Positions 16,466 to 25,371 are shown, counted from the stretch's first letter. The stretch: DNA of 64,000 nucleotides from Desertifilum tharense IPPAS B-1220 (GCF_001746915.1 NZ_MJGC01000022.1:1-64000), one strand, 5' to 3'. Numbers and translations are program-made. The notes: generated by a model not told the origin, from the letters alone.

Positions 16466-17567
16466 CCACGATCGCCTGTTTAAAGAACTCCTGTCAACCT
16501 TCTTTCGGGAATTCATCGAGCTATTTTTACCCAATGTTGCCCGTTATATTGAAGCAGACTCCATCACCTTCCTCAACCAAGAAGTCTTTACCGATATCAC
16601 CTCTGGGGAACGTCGAACCGTTGACTTACTCGCACAAGTCAGATTTCGCGGCGAAGACACCTGCTTTTTGATTCACGTCGAGAACCAAGCCGCATCTCAA
16701 GCCGGGTTTGCGCGGCGGATGTTCCATTACTTTGCGCGGCTAGATGAAAAGTACGCCTTACCCATCTACCCCGTCGTCATTTTCTCCTTTGAGACACCCC
16801 AACGCCAAGAGAGCGATCGCTATCAGGTTGAATTCCCCGACCGCAGAGTGCTAGATTTTAGTTTCGTGGCTATCCAGCTTAATCGCCTCAACTGGCGGGA
16901 TTTTCTCTCGGCTTCTAACCCCATCGCCGCCGCCTTAATGGCCAAAATGAAGATTCAGCCAGAAGATAGACCAAAAGTTAAAGCCGAATGTCTGCGCCTC
17001 CTAGCAACTCTCCGCCTAGATCCCGCTAGAATGCAATTAATTTCCGGCTTTGTCGATACCTATCTCAAGCTGAACCCATCCGAAGAAGTCTTATTCAAAG
17101 CCGAACTCGACGCAATGGATTTATCCGAGGAGGAACAAGTTATGGAAATTGTCACCAGTTGGATGGAAAGAGGAATCGAACAAGGCTTACAACAAGGCTT
17201 TCAACAGGGCTTACAACAAGCTTTACAGCGCGAATCAGCCTTAATTTTACGCCTCATCAAAACTCGCTTTAGCAATCTTTCGCCTACTCTTGAAGAGAGA
17301 ATCAGCAGATTATCTATTGCTGAGATTGAGTTGTTAGGCGAAAGCTTGTTTGATTTTGCTACAGAAGCAGAGGTTAGCACTTGGCTAGAACAACGCGAAC
17401 AGCGTCAGGAAGTAGAAGCGGGAGTCTTGGAACGGCTGGTTCAAAGCTTTGAACGAGTTTCTTTAGATGTTGAAAAACAAATCCGCAGTTTACCCCCAGA
17501 ACGACTTACAGAATTTGCAACCCTTGAGTTTTCTACAGAAGAAGCAATGGTGAGTTGGTTAAATTAG
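16458..17567 (+). CDS. Rpn-family PD-(D/E)XK nuclease with DUF4351-like tail
   Basis: A 369-residue member of the Rpn/PDDEXK recombination-promoting nuclease or transposase-like family. The nuclease core shows Asp56 (RTVDLLAQV) and Glu75-x-Gln77 (IHVENQ), the D-ExQ form of the site. The centre has the helical LLATLRLDPARMQLISGFVD region, an EQGLQQGFQQGLQQ repeat, and a DUF4351-like C-terminus with RLIKTRFSNLSP and LGESLFDF, repeated in weaker form at the end. Rpn proteins are Ca-dependent or Mg-dependent DNases that stimulate RecA-independent recombination. The ATG overlaps the preceding gene by eight bases, so it belongs to the CHAT cluster transcript, though such genes are widespread in cyanobacteria and may be passengers. 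Confidence 0.85.
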   Translation: MIDHDRLFKELLSTFFREFIELFLPNVARYIEADSITFLNQEVFTDITSGERRTVDLLAQVRFRGEDTCFLIHVENQAASQAGFARRMFHYFARLDEKYALPIYPVVIFSFETPQRQESDRYQVEFPDRRVLDFSFVAIQLNRLNWRDFLSASNPIAAALMAKMKIQPEDRPKVKAECLRLLATLRLDPARMQLISGFVDTYLKLNPSEEVLFKAELDAMDLSEEEQVMEIVTSWMERGIEQGLQQGFQQGLQQALQRESALILRLIKTRFSNLSPTLEERISRLSIAEIELLGESLFDFATEAEVSTWLEQREQRQEVEAGVLERLVQSFERVSLDVEKQIRSLPPERLTEFATLEFSTEEAMVSWLN

Positions 17568-17595
17568 TTTTAGCCCTTTCTTAAAGAGAAAATGA

Positions 17596-18105
17596 TTAGC
17601 TCTCCCATTCTTCACCCCCAGGAAACTCTACTAAAACCGTATCGATGATATTCGGCAAGTCTTTTGCTGAATATTCGTAAGTCAGATTGAGTAATTTTTG
17701 AGCAAGTTGCATCAACTGAGGCTTGTCTAATCGTTCTGCAAGCTGCTTTGGCTTTAAGGTTCCTGACAATACTTCTAAACTTGCTGGACGGATAGCGGCT
17801 TCTAGGTTTTCTTCTAAAAAAGATTGCCAGTCTTCCTGAGAAATATAGTATGAAGTTTGATTATCCTTCAAATTCAATTTTTTAATCTGACGAATTGAAT
17901 CGGAAATTGAAATAGCCCAAGAAGGGGTTAAACGTCTCTCAACTTGATTTTTAATTAGGTGAATCAACAACCGTAGTAAATAGGATTCAATGTTCCGAAT
18001 CGTTGCTTGCTTGCTCATTCCCTCCAATTCATCAACCAATGCTAGGGCAACTTCATAATGTCCCTCAACAATTGCGCTTCTCAAATTGACTAGTTCTTGA
18101 ACCAT
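17596..18105 (-). CDS. DUF29-family protein
   Basis: A 169-residue protein with the DUF29 helical core: ELEGMSKQATIRNIESYLLRLLIHLIK, then RRLTPSWAISISDS, which matches the family's SW-x2-SI pattern. Helices predominate throughout. DUF29 proteins are abundant in cyanobacteria and of unknown function. It is convergent with the Rpn gene (28 bases apart) and is followed upstream by a Uma2 gene on the same strand with a palindromic repeat between them. The C-terminal half (EVLSGTLKPKQLAERLD) is not typical of the short DUF29 form, so the protein may be a lineage-specific extension. Confidence 0.75.
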   Translation of the reverse strand: MVQELVNLRSAIVEGHYEVALALVDELEGMSKQATIRNIESYLLRLLIHLIKNQVERRLTPSWAISISDSIRQIKKLNLKDNQTSYYISQEDWQSFLEENLEAAIRPASLEVLSGTLKPKQLAERLDKPQLMQLAQKLLNLTYEYSAKDLPNIIDTVLVEFPGGEEWES

Positions 18106-18126
18106 TGCTCAGGTTTCCTTTAGCGT

Positions 18127-18148
18127 CCCCTCTCCAGCGAGAGAGGGG
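18127..18148. repeat. Palindromic repeat hairpin
   Basis: An 8-bp stem (CCCCTCTC / GAGAGGGG) with a six-base loop lies between the DUF29 and Uma2 genes. It is a relative of the 11315-11338 palindrome. Confidence 0.55.
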
Positions 18149-18189
18149 ATTGAAAGTAAGATTGTATGAGAGTGAAAATCTCTTTATGC

Positions 18190-18927
18190 TCACTCGTCGG
18201 GATTGATACCCATCTCTCGCAAACGCTCTGCTAGGCGGTTAGCCCGTTGTTCGGCTGTTTCCGCCCGTTGTTCGGCAATTTCAGCGCGTTGTTCTACTTG
18301 TTGAAGTTGCTGTTCTAACTGTTGCAGGCGTTCTTGTACGGTATTGTAATCGAGGAATGGCGAACCGTCGGGACGATAGAGCGTCAGGGTTGTCGCGTTG
18401 AGTTCAAATTGGATTTGCAAACGCGGACTGATCCAGCCATTCATTTCATCAATCACGTTGAGACGTGCTTGTTCTGGCACTTCTCCTTGATTCCGCAGCC
18501 ATCCAGAAAGGTCATTTTTATCTGGATCGTAGACGTAGTATTCCTCTACGCCATAATCGTTATAAAACCAGAACTTGCGGGCCATTTCCTTGAGTCGGTT
18601 TCCTGGGGACAAAATCTCAAAAACGACTTGCGGCGCGATGTCGTTTTCCTGCCACTGTTGGTAAGAACCGCGCTCGCCTTTGGGACGCCCGATTGCTACC
18701 ATCACATCAGGAGCCTGACGCAGCTTATTATTGCCCTCTACGGGATACCACAGCAAATCCCCAGCGACGAAGACATCAGGATTGCTAGCAAACCACCAGG
18801 CGAGGTTATGATAAATAACGCTAATCCAGCGAAACTGAATCGTATTGTCTGCCATTGGTTGACCATCGCTGTCGGGGTAGATGATGGGTGTTGAGGTATC
18901 GCTTAAGGTCGAACGTGAAGTCACCAT
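18190..18927 (-). CDS. Uma2-family protein with C-terminal coiled coil
   Basis: A 245-residue Uma2 protein of the long cyanobacterial subgroup. The core has Asp74 (QAPDVMVAIG), Glu104 (VVFEILSPGN), Lys118 in the following helix, and EEYYVYDPDK. After the domain a heptad-like tail (about 190-238) repeats EQRAEIA / EQRAETA / EQRANRLAERL, a coiled coil ending in REMGINPDE as in many relatives. The ATG at 18927 is the family start. It is upstream of DUF29 on the same strand and divergent from accA across about 130 bases. The function is unknown. Confidence 0.9.
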   Translation of the reverse strand: MVTSRSTLSDTSTPIIYPDSDGQPMADNTIQFRWISVIYHNLAWWFASNPDVFVAGDLLWYPVEGNNKLRQAPDVMVAIGRPKGERGSYQQWQENDIAPQVVFEILSPGNRLKEMARKFWFYNDYGVEEYYVYDPDKNDLSGWLRNQGEVPEQARLNVIDEMNGWISPRLQIQFELNATTLTLYRPDGSPFLDYNTVQERLQQLEQQLQQVEQRAEIAEQRAETAEQRANRLAERLREMGINPDE

Positions 18928-19059
18928 AAGTCTAAAGATTGATCGATGGAGGGTTCCAGGTTAGCTCATTCCCAATCTAACCAAATTCTTATATCTGAAT
19001 CGACGCCTGCACGGTAGGATTTTAAAGGACTTTAACAAAGCGGGTCAGATTTAGAGAAC

Positions 19060-20040
19060 GTGGCAACTCAAGAGCGCAAACCGTTACTTCTAGACTTTGA
19101 AAAACCCCTGGTGGAGTTAGAAGCGCGAATTAAACAAATTCGCGAACTCGCCGAAGAGAATGATGTCGATGTCTCCGAACAGATTCGCCAACTCGAAGCG
19201 CGGGCGGTACAACTGCGCCAGGAAATTTTTACGGGACTTTCGCCCTCCCAACGGCTGCAACTGGCTCGCCATCCCCGTCGCCCCAGTACCCTAGATTACG
19301 TGCAGGCGATTAGCGATGAGTGGATTGAGCTACATGGCGATCGCTCTGGCTCAGACGATCCCGCCCTCGTGGCTGGTGTCGGGCGGCTTGCAGGGCGTCC
19401 TGTGGTCATGCTAGGACATCAAAAAGGACGAGATACCAAGGATAACGTGGCGCGAAACTTTGGGATGGCTTCCCCTGGGGGCTACCGCAAAGCCATTCGC
19501 CTGATGGAACACGCCAACCGCTTTGGAATGCCCATTATCACTTTTATTGACACCCCCGGCGCGTGGGCGGGTGTGGAAGCCGAAAAGCAAGGTCAAGGGG
19601 AAGCGATCGCCTATAATTTGCGCGAGATGTTCCGCTTTGATGTGCCGATCCTCTGTACCGTAATTGGCGAAGGCGGTTCGGGGGGCGCTTTAGGGATTGG
19701 TGTGGGCGATCGCCTTTTGATGCTCGAACACGCCGTTTACACCGTCGCCACCCCGGAAGCCTGCGCCGCCATCTTATGGAAAGACTCAGCCAAAGCCCCC
19801 CAAGCCGCAGAAGCGCTGAAAATTACAGCTTGGGACTTAAAAAATCTTGGCATTCTCGATCGCATCATCCCCGAACCGATCGGCGGCGCTCATAGCGAAC
19901 CCCTAAAGGCTGCCGCTACCCTCAAACAAGCCTTGCTCGACGATCTCGCTCAACTTGATGCCCTAACTAGCGAGCAACGCCGAGAATTGCGCTATCAAAA
20001 ATTCCGCAATATCGGTGTTTTCCTGGAAGCCTCCGCTTAA
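19060..20040 (+). CDS. accA: Acetyl-CoA carboxylase carboxyltransferase subunit alpha
   Basis: A 326-residue AccA, which with AccD transfers the carboxyl group from biotin to acetyl-CoA to form malonyl-CoA, the first committed step of fatty-acid synthesis. The length and sequence are typical: an N-terminal helical pair, [13 protein letters not shown], a [18 protein letters not shown] region, [16 protein letters not shown], and the oxyanion-type glycines in [11 protein letters not shown]. The start is GTG at 19060. The biotin and AccD components are not in this window, consistent with the dispersed acc genes of cyanobacteria. Confidence 0.97.
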   Translation: MATQERKPLLLDFEKPLVELEARIKQIRELAEENDVDVSEQIRQLEARAVQLRQEIFTGLSPSQRLQLARHPRRPSTLDYVQAISDEWIELHGDRSGSDDPALVAGVGRLAGRPVVMLGHQKGRDTKDNVARNFGMASPGGYRKAIRLMEHANRFGMPIITFIDTPGAWAGVEAEKQGQGEAIAYNLREMFRFDVPILCTVIGEGGSGGALGIGVGDRLLMLEHAVYTVATPEACAAILWKDSAKAPQAAEALKITAWDLKNLGILDRIIPEPIGGAHSEPLKAAATLKQALLDDLAQLDALTSEQRRELRYQKFRNIGVFLEASA

Positions 20041-20373
20041 AAAGCTCAATCTGGGTTGAGATAAAATCCCAGGACTTGGAGGGGAGTGATATAATTTCAG
20101 TAACATTTGTTCACAATTTTCTCAGTTCAAGTCTCCTGCTGACCTGAATGGATGGAAATTGCCAGGGAGTGCGATCGCCCTCTAACTCCGAGCGAGCATT
20201 GTCTGGACTTGCCCCGTATAGCCTCTGGAGATGCGATGGAGAGTATTTCATCCCCCAAATTGACGACAACCCGCCCCTGTGGGTTCGAGCTTGCCAACAG
20301 ACGACATCCGATCCAGAGCCGCTTAGTTTCGCGTATTCCCAGACAGAATGCATTGTTAGATGGCGAATAAAAG
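20041..20373 (+). other. Long leader between accA and the SDR gene
   Basis: A 333-base stretch with no convincing coding sequence. Overlapping short frames on both strands here lack ribosome binding sites and family resemblance. It holds an extended -10 element at 20087-20095 and a HIP1 octamer. The implied 5' leader of the SDR transcript is about 270 bases, unusually long, and no known riboswitch was recognised in it. Confidence 0.5.
20087..20095 (+). promoter_or_regulatory. Extended -10 promoter element
   Basis: TGATATAAT is a perfect TATAAT preceded by TGn, an extended -10. No matching -35 is visible at the normal spacing, which extended -10 promoters do not need. It probably drives the SDR-folE pair, with initiation near 20102. 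Confidence 0.5.
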
Positions 20374-21099
20374 ATGACTTTTGCAACTCACAAGCGTGCC
20401 TTAATCACAGGCGCAAGTAGTGGAATTGGCAAAGCTACCGCCCTAGCCTTTGCTGAAGCTGGCATTCACCTAGCCTTAGTGAGCCGCAGCGCCTCTAAGC
20501 TAGAAGCCGTTGTCGCCCAAGCCCAAGCCCTGGGAGTAGAAGCTAAAGCCTATCCCCTAGATTTGGCAGAAGTCGGCCAAGTGAAAGATCGCATCGCCGC
20601 GATCGCCACAGAATTTGGACCTATTGACATCTTGGTCAACAATGCAGGCATCGGTTATACCGGAATGCTAATGGAAACCTCCCTCGCTGACTGGCAAAGC
20701 GTTTTGGATATTAACCTCACCAGCGTGTTTCAGTGCATCCAAGGAGTCATTCCCAGTATGCGCGATCGCGCCAGTGGCACCATCATTAACGTTGCCTCCA
20801 TTGCTGCTCAAAATGCCTTCCCCAACTGGGGAGCCTACAGCGTTAGCAAAGCTGGGTTAGTGATGCTGTCCAAAATTCTCGCCGCCGAAGAACGCAGCCA
20901 CGGCATCCGCACGATCTGCATCTCTCCCGGTTCTGTCAATACTCCCATTTGGGATACGGACACGGTTCAGGCAGACTTTAACCGCAATGCCATGCTAACG
21001 CCAGAAGTCGTTGCCCAAACCATCTTGCACGCAGCCCAATTACCAGCATCCGCAGTCGTTGAAGAATTAACCCTGCTCTCCAATGCTGGTGTCCTTTAA
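20374..21099 (+). CDS. SDR-family NADP-dependent oxidoreductase
   Basis: A 241-residue classical short-chain dehydrogenase/reductase. Seen: TGASSGIG (12-19) for the dinucleotide, NNAG (89-92), catalytic Ser142 and Tyr155-x3-Lys159 (YSVSK), and the PGSVNTP substrate-loop start. The annotation would usually be FabG-like 3-oxoacyl reductase. Its position 23 bases before folE on the same strand leaves open a sepiapterin-reductase-like role in pterin synthesis; this is inference only. A downstream partner in either pathway is not present. Confidence 0.85.
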   Translation: MTFATHKRALITGASSGIGKATALAFAEAGIHLALVSRSASKLEAVVAQAQALGVEAKAYPLDLAEVGQVKDRIAAIATEFGPIDILVNNAGIGYTGMLMETSLADWQSVLDINLTSVFQCIQGVIPSMRDRASGTIINVASIAAQNAFPNWGAYSVSKAGLVMLSKILAAEERSHGIRTICISPGSVNTPIWDTDTVQADFNRNAMLTPEVVAQTILHAAQLPASAVVEELTLLSNAGVL

Positions 21100-21122
21100 G
21101 TTTTGAGTTGAGTTTTGTATTT

Positions 21123-21821
21123 ATGACTATCGCTTCCTCAAACGGTTCTAGATTTTCCGATAGCGCTCAAGAAAAAGATGCGAACAACCGCCTTGTGACT
21201 CGTCCGGATCGTTCAACTTCCACCACCCAAAAAGCCACTGAAGCAAACATTAGCGACGAGCAGATGATGGAAGCCGTTCGCACCATGCTCTTGGATGTCG
21301 GCGAAGATCCAGAACGCGAAGGACTGATCAAAACTCCCAAGCGGGTGATGGAAGCGATGCGTTTCCTCACCAGCGGCTACAACCAATCTCTCGAAGAACT
21401 GGTGAATGGAGCCATTTTTGATGAAGGTCATAACGAGATGGTTTTGGTGCGCGATATCAGCTTATTTAGCTTGTGCGAACACCACATGCTTCCTTTTATG
21501 GGTAAAGCTCACGTCGCGTATATTCCCAACGAACGCGTTGTCGGTTTAAGCAAGCTCGCTCGTATTGTGGAAATGTATGCGCGCCGCTTGCAAGTGCAAG
21601 AAAGACTGACTCGCCAAGTCGCAGAAGCTATTCAAGAAATCCTAGACCCCAAAGGCGTCGCTGTCGTCGTCGAAGCCAGCCACATGTGCATGGTGATGCG
21701 CGGCGTGCAAAAACCCGGTTCTTGGACGGTGACAAGCGCAATGGTGGGAGTATTCCAAGATGACCAAAAAACCCGCGAAGAGTTCTTAAACCTGATTCGC
21801 CATCAACCCGCATTTTTCTAA
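21123..21821 (+). CDS. folE: GTP cyclohydrolase I
   Basis: A 232-residue type I GTP cyclohydrolase, converting GTP to 7,8-dihydroneopterin triphosphate for folate and for the pterin and queuosine-type routes. Zinc ligands Cys118 and His121 (SLCEHHMLP) and Cys189 (SHMCMVMRG) are present, with the [11 protein letters not shown] and [13 protein letters not shown] motifs and the terminal [11 protein letters not shown]. The first 40 residues are a variable Ser/Thr-rich extension. The ATG at 21123 is chosen; the upstream non-ATG start at 21108 adds five residues. A strong terminator follows. Confidence 0.96.
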   Translation: MTIASSNGSRFSDSAQEKDANNRLVTRPDRSTSTTQKATEANISDEQMMEAVRTMLLDVGEDPEREGLIKTPKRVMEAMRFLTSGYNQSLEELVNGAIFDEGHNEMVLVRDISLFSLCEHHMLPFMGKAHVAYIPNERVVGLSKLARIVEMYARRLQVQERLTRQVAEAIQEILDPKGVAVVVEASHMCMVMRGVQKPGSWTVTSAMVGVFQDDQKTREEFLNLIRHQPAFF

Positions 21822-21830
21822 ATAACGCCA

Positions 21831-21857
21831 AGGTGGGTTAACTCCCACCTTTTTTTT
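21831..21857 (+). terminator. Rho-independent terminator of folE
   Basis: AGGTGGG / CCCACCT, a 7-bp stem with a TTAACT loop, followed directly by eight T residues, about ten bases past the folE stop. Confidence 0.9.
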
Positions 21858-21964
21858 GTTCTATCCTGGGTTGGAGAATGGAGATTTTAGCGCGTTGGTT
21901 GAATTGATGCCCACAAACCCTCACCGATTCATGAAATCTCCCTACTGAGTTTGGCAGAAAGCCG

Positions 21965-22357
21965 ATGAAGAAAGCACTGTGGCTTATTGTTGCAGCGATC
22001 GCGCTAACCTATTTCCCCAGCAAGGCTACCCTGGCGCAAAATCTCAACTGTCCAACCCTGGATGAGGCGTTAGTTCCCTTAGAACATCCCGTTCGGACTC
22101 GCTTAAATCAGTATTATCGCGCCCAAGGTCATTCTGGAGAAGTGAGTAATATCGTCAGAGTTGGTAATTACGGTGCGGCTTACTTGTGGAACGCAGATGC
22201 CGGGTCAGCAACGCCCCTGGCGATAGAATTTACAGGCGAGGGCTTTCAGCAAACTGCGATCGCCTCTTCTAGCGTTGCTGAGGTTTTAAAATCCTGGGGA
22301 GCTTCTGCCGATGTTGCTCAGTGTACATTGCAACTATTAGCAGAATCAGGAATTTGA
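21965..22357 (+). CDS. Small secreted protein of unknown function
   Basis: A 130-residue protein with a clear signal peptide (MKKALWLIVAAIALTYFP, then ATLAQ cleavage site). The mature part has two cysteines (in NLNCPTLDEAL and AQCTLQLL) that could form a disulfide, and an RVGNYGAAYLW motif that I cannot place in a family. Its last 40 bases overlap the 3' end of the convergent dus gene, so the two transcripts are antisense to each other at their ends. Confidence 0.65.
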   Translation: MKKALWLIVAAIALTYFPSKATLAQNLNCPTLDEALVPLEHPVRTRLNQYYRAQGHSGEVSNIVRVGNYGAAYLWNADAGSATPLAIEFTGEGFQQTAIASSSVAEVLKSWGASADVAQCTLQLLAESGI

Positions 22358-23373
22358 ACCCAAGGTTTTGATAACTGCTCAATGGTTCTATCAATTAACT
22401 CAAACCCCTGCGCCACAGACTCCACGCGGGAAAGCTGGCTTCGCAACTCCCCCGCACCGCTAAACCCTTTTGCATACCAAGCCATGTGCTTGCGGGCTTG
22501 TTGAATGCCGCGCTGCCCCTTATATTCATAGAGCGCCTGTAAATGTTCCTTCGCGCACTCCAAACATTCAACCGGCGTCGGTTTCGGCAAGCATTCACCC
22601 GTTTTGAGAAAATAATCAATTTCTCCCACTAAAAACGGATATCCTAGCGTTCCTCTCGAACACATGACCCCATCTGCACCCGTTTTTTCTAAACATTTAA
22701 CCGCCGCTTCTATTGAAAAAATATCCCCATTCGCAATAACTGGAATAGACAGAATTTGCTTAACTTTACCAATCCATTCCCAATTTGCCGTCCCATTGTA
22801 ACCTTGGGCGCGAGTTCTACCATGCAGCGTTAACATTGCAGCCCCCGCATCTTGCATCCGCTTGGCAAAATCTAAGATATTGATTTCATCCTCAGACCAA
22901 CCAATGCGGGTTTTTACAGTCACAGGAATATCTACTGCTTTCACCACTTCCCGAACAATCGCTTCAGCAATATCGGGTTGTCGCAATAGCGAAGAACCGC
23001 CCCCGTTTTTAGTAATTTTATTCACGGGGCAGCCCATATTGATATCAATGGTATCGGCTCCCTCAGCCATTGCTTTTTGAGCCGCAGTGGCTAAAAAATC
23101 GGGGCGACAATCAAATAATTGAATGCTAACCGGGCGTTCGTTGGGATCGACTTCCATAATTTTAGGCAATCCCTTCACATGGTTTAAGCTAGAAGCTTGT
23201 ACCATTTCGGTATACATCATCGAATCGGGTGCATAGCGCCGCACTAACCGCCGAAAAACCAAATCGGTAACGCCCGATAGAGGAGATTGCAAAACGCGGC
23301 TTTTGACCGTTACCGTACCAATTTTTAAGGGAGTTGAAAGTCGAGCTTGCAGTTCGGGGTTCAGGGCAATCAT
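22318..23373 (-). CDS. dus: tRNA-dihydrouridine synthase (DusB-like)
   Basis: A 351-residue FMN-dependent tRNA dihydrouridine synthase that reduces uridines in the D-loop. The N-terminal TIM barrel shows QSPLSGVTD, the catalytic Cys115 in INMGCPVNKI, the phosphate-binding GGGSSLLRQP, VKTRIGW and the FMN-binding IANGDI and GADGVMCSRGTLG. The C-terminal helical domain starts near residue 255. The length fits the DusB/NifR3 branch. It overlaps the convergent 21965 gene by 40 bases. Confidence 0.93.
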   Translation of the reverse strand: MIALNPELQARLSTPLKIGTVTVKSRVLQSPLSGVTDLVFRRLVRRYAPDSMMYTEMVQASSLNHVKGLPKIMEVDPNERPVSIQLFDCRPDFLATAAQKAMAEGADTIDINMGCPVNKITKNGGGSSLLRQPDIAEAIVREVVKAVDIPVTVKTRIGWSEDEINILDFAKRMQDAGAAMLTLHGRTRAQGYNGTANWEWIGKVKQILSIPVIANGDIFSIEAAVKCLEKTGADGVMCSRGTLGYPFLVGEIDYFLKTGECLPKPTPVECLECAKEHLQALYEYKGQRGIQQARKHMAWYAKGFSGAGELRSQLSRVESVAQGFELIDRTIEQLSKPWVQIPDSANSCNVH

Positions 23374-23611
23374 AAGGAAAAGCTACCACGTATAGGCGCG
23401 ATCGCACTTTAGGCAAACTTTCCCTATTTTAGCTTAAATTCCCGTTCTCCCGAACCAAATCACTTAATATCGCATCTATCAATAGAAATAAAAAATTAAG
23501 CTTAATAACTCCTTCAGATGAAGTAAGCGAGTCTAAATACTCAGTTGTTAAGATGAGCATACTTTCAATTTTTCGTCCTTTAACCAACCCAGTTTTATTG
23601 GAGAATCCCTC

Positions 23612-24145
23612 ATGAAAAATATTGTTTCTAGTGTCATGACCGCCTTAGCAGTGGGAACTTCTGGACTTTTAGGAATGAGTGCTTTCGCGCCCTCTGCCGA
23701 AGCTCAACCCGCTCAACTTCTTCGTCCGGCTCAAGATAGAGAAATTACAGTCACTCAACTCAGAAACTCTGGTAGCTTAGGACTCAGAAGCCACTTTATT
23801 GATGTGGCCGTTCGAGACTACCCACTCAACGCGCTAAGAATTACGCTTCCCCCCGATGTTTACAGCGTTAACAATATTGAAATCAGAGATGGTTCCGGCG
23901 CAAGAGTTGAAGCTCAAACGACCAGAGAAGGTCGCGATTTAATGATTGCTTTTGACCAGAATGTTGTCAGCAATGATAATTTGCGAATCCTGATGGATGG
24001 GGTGAGATTAAGATTACCCGTTCTGAATACTGGCGGACATGTGGAATATCAAGTTGATGCAATGAAGGAAGGCTTTACCCAAATGCTACCTCTAGGCTTC
24101 GCCCGCGTTAATGTCCAAACCCAATCTTCCGGTAGCCAAACCTAG
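23612..24145 (+). CDS. Secreted DUF2808-like protein
   Basis: A 177-residue protein with a signal peptide (hydrophobic core LAVGTSGLLGMSAFAP, AEAQ cleavage). The mature beta-rich region has FIDVAVRDYPLNALRITLPPD, LMIAFDQNV, GHVEYQVDAM and LGFARVNVQT. This layout (TLP motif, then a Y-x-V near the end and a final G-x-A-R-V strand) resembles the DUF2808 family of exported cyanobacterial proteins. Family assignment is moderate and the function is unknown. ATTGGAGAAT lies upstream as a ribosome binding site. A terminator follows. Confidence 0.65.
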   Translation: MKNIVSSVMTALAVGTSGLLGMSAFAPSAEAQPAQLLRPAQDREITVTQLRNSGSLGLRSHFIDVAVRDYPLNALRITLPPDVYSVNNIEIRDGSGARVEAQTTREGRDLMIAFDQNVVSNDNLRILMDGVRLRLPVLNTGGHVEYQVDAMKEGFTQMLPLGFARVNVQTQSSGSQT

Positions 24146-24179
24146 GGTTTTGCTCTCCCGATAAAGTTCTCAATTCTCA

Positions 24180-24208
24180 GAAGAGGTGAATTCACCTCTT
24201 CTTTTTTT
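24180..24208 (+). terminator. Rho-independent terminator
   Basis: An 11-bp perfect stem (GAAGAGGTGAA / TTCACCTCTTC) followed by seven T residues, 35 bases after the 23612-24145 stop. Confidence 0.9.
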
Positions 24209-24245
24209 GGTCACTTAAGGTCAAAGTGTACGGCAATTTCCAAAA

Positions 24246-24484
24246 ACAAGGAGTGCTGAGTGGGAGTAGAGTGCTTCGTGATGAGTGCTGTTGCTTTAGC
24301 TTCCGCGTAGCGGTGTGCTGAGTGGGAATAGAGTGCTGAGTTAATAGTGACCAAGTTTTACTATTTCTTCTTCCCCAACCCCTAACTCCCAATTCCCTTC
24401 TTCCCCCCATCTCCCCACCTCCCCATCCCCCCACCCTCTTTCCCCCAACTCCCAACTCCCTTCTTCCCCCCACCCTCCTCCTCA
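24246..24484. repeat. Interspersed repeat block B
   Basis: GTGCTGAGTG-type units and a GTAGAGTGCTTCGTG segment are followed by the same pyrimidine-rich sequence as block A (CTTCTTCCCCAACCCC, CCCCATCTCCCCACCTCCCC, AACTCCCAACTCCC). It sits between the terminator and the hsp20 leader. No coding potential. Confidence 0.75.
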
Positions 24485-24580
24485 AAACAGCGTAATGACG
24501 GCAAATACAACAGTTGTTTTACGGTTTGCCCCAATGTATTCCACCGTTGAGCTACCTAAGATGAAATGTAGTAAAGCAAG

Positions 24581-24613
24581 CTCGATCTTAAACAAGATTG
24601 CAACCCGATCGAG
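24581..24613 (+). promoter_or_regulatory. Candidate RNA thermometer hairpin in hsp20 leader
   Basis: CTCGATC (24581-24587) can pair with GATCGAG (24607-24613). A competing small hairpin, ATCTT/AAGAT, lies at 24585-24598. The 3' arm runs into the Shine-Dalgarno GAGGAGAGG (24611-24619), so the structure could partly hide the ribosome binding site, as in the hsp17 leader of Synechocystis. Pairing is by eye only. Confidence 0.35.
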
Positions 24614-24624
24614 GAGAGGTGGAG

Positions 24625-25173
24625 ATGAAATCTTTTGTCTACTGGCAACCCTGGTCCGAAATTCAACCCTTAGCATCCCATTTAAAACCCGAATTGCAAG
24701 CGAGTCGAACAACTTCACCCCGCAATAGCGCGCGTCCTTCTCTTCCGGCCGTTGAAGTTCAAACCACTGAAGAGACAATCATTTTACAGGTTGAACTGCC
24801 TGGAGTGGAAGCCAAAGATATTGACTTACAAGTCACTCGCGATCGGGTTGCGATCGCCGTTAGCCGTTCGCGTCAAAACCAACCCCAAGGCGTTCTTTAC
24901 TCCGAATTTCAGTATGGCGCATTTCAAAGAGCGATCGCCCTCAGCGAACCCATCGTTGCAGACCGCGCTCAAGCTAAATTAAACAACGGAATTCTCACCC
25001 TAACCCTCTTGAAACTCAAAGCCGTACAACCGGAAGTCGTGAGAGTCAAGCTAGATACTCCCTCAACTCAACCTCAAACAGAACATTCTCCTGCGATTAG
25101 CGAACTCTCCTCCCCTCGTCAAGCGAACTTCTCAGAACTCGAAGATCCTTGGGTGGTTCCCGCCTCTGCGTAA
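24625..25173 (+). CDS. Hsp20/alpha-crystallin small heat shock protein
   Basis: A 182-residue small heat shock protein, an ATP-independent holdase that keeps unfolding proteins soluble and in cyanobacteria also associates with membranes. The alpha-crystallin domain (about 45-135) shows PAVEVQTTEETIILQVELPG, EAKDIDLQVTRD, the FQYGAFQRAIALSEPI strand and the conserved LNNGILTLTLLK (A-x-x-x-n-GvL signature). The ATG at 24625 is chosen because GAGGAGAGG sits at the right distance; the upstream start at 24598 has none. The C-terminal 45 residues are longer than usual. It is followed by dnaK 198 bases on. Confidence 0.9.
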   Translation: MKSFVYWQPWSEIQPLASHLKPELQASRTTSPRNSARPSLPAVEVQTTEETIILQVELPGVEAKDIDLQVTRDRVAIAVSRSRQNQPQGVLYSEFQYGAFQRAIALSEPIVADRAQAKLNNGILTLTLLKLKAVQPEVVRVKLDTPSTQPQTEHSPAISELSSPRQANFSELEDPWVVPASA

Positions 25174-25371
25174 CCGTCCCTCCCCAGGTACGGTAAACCC
25201 CCCTTCATGAGATAGGCTAACCGCGCTCAGTATAGATAATTAATAATCTACGCGCTCATTCGTAGCCAACCTGCCCGCAAGAAGGCTTCTATTAACAGCT
25301 TTCCCTCACCCTCAACCCCCTGGCAAATTGCCGCCAGACTTCTGTAGTAACACTCTCATCGAAACACTCTT

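Noticed and set aside
18322..18894. A 190-residue plus-strand ORF opposite the Uma2 gene
   Set aside because: Antisense shadow of a clear Uma2 coding region.
20111..20420. Overlapping 70-90 residue ORFs before the SDR gene
   Set aside because: Three frames overlap on both strands, with no ribosome binding site or family.
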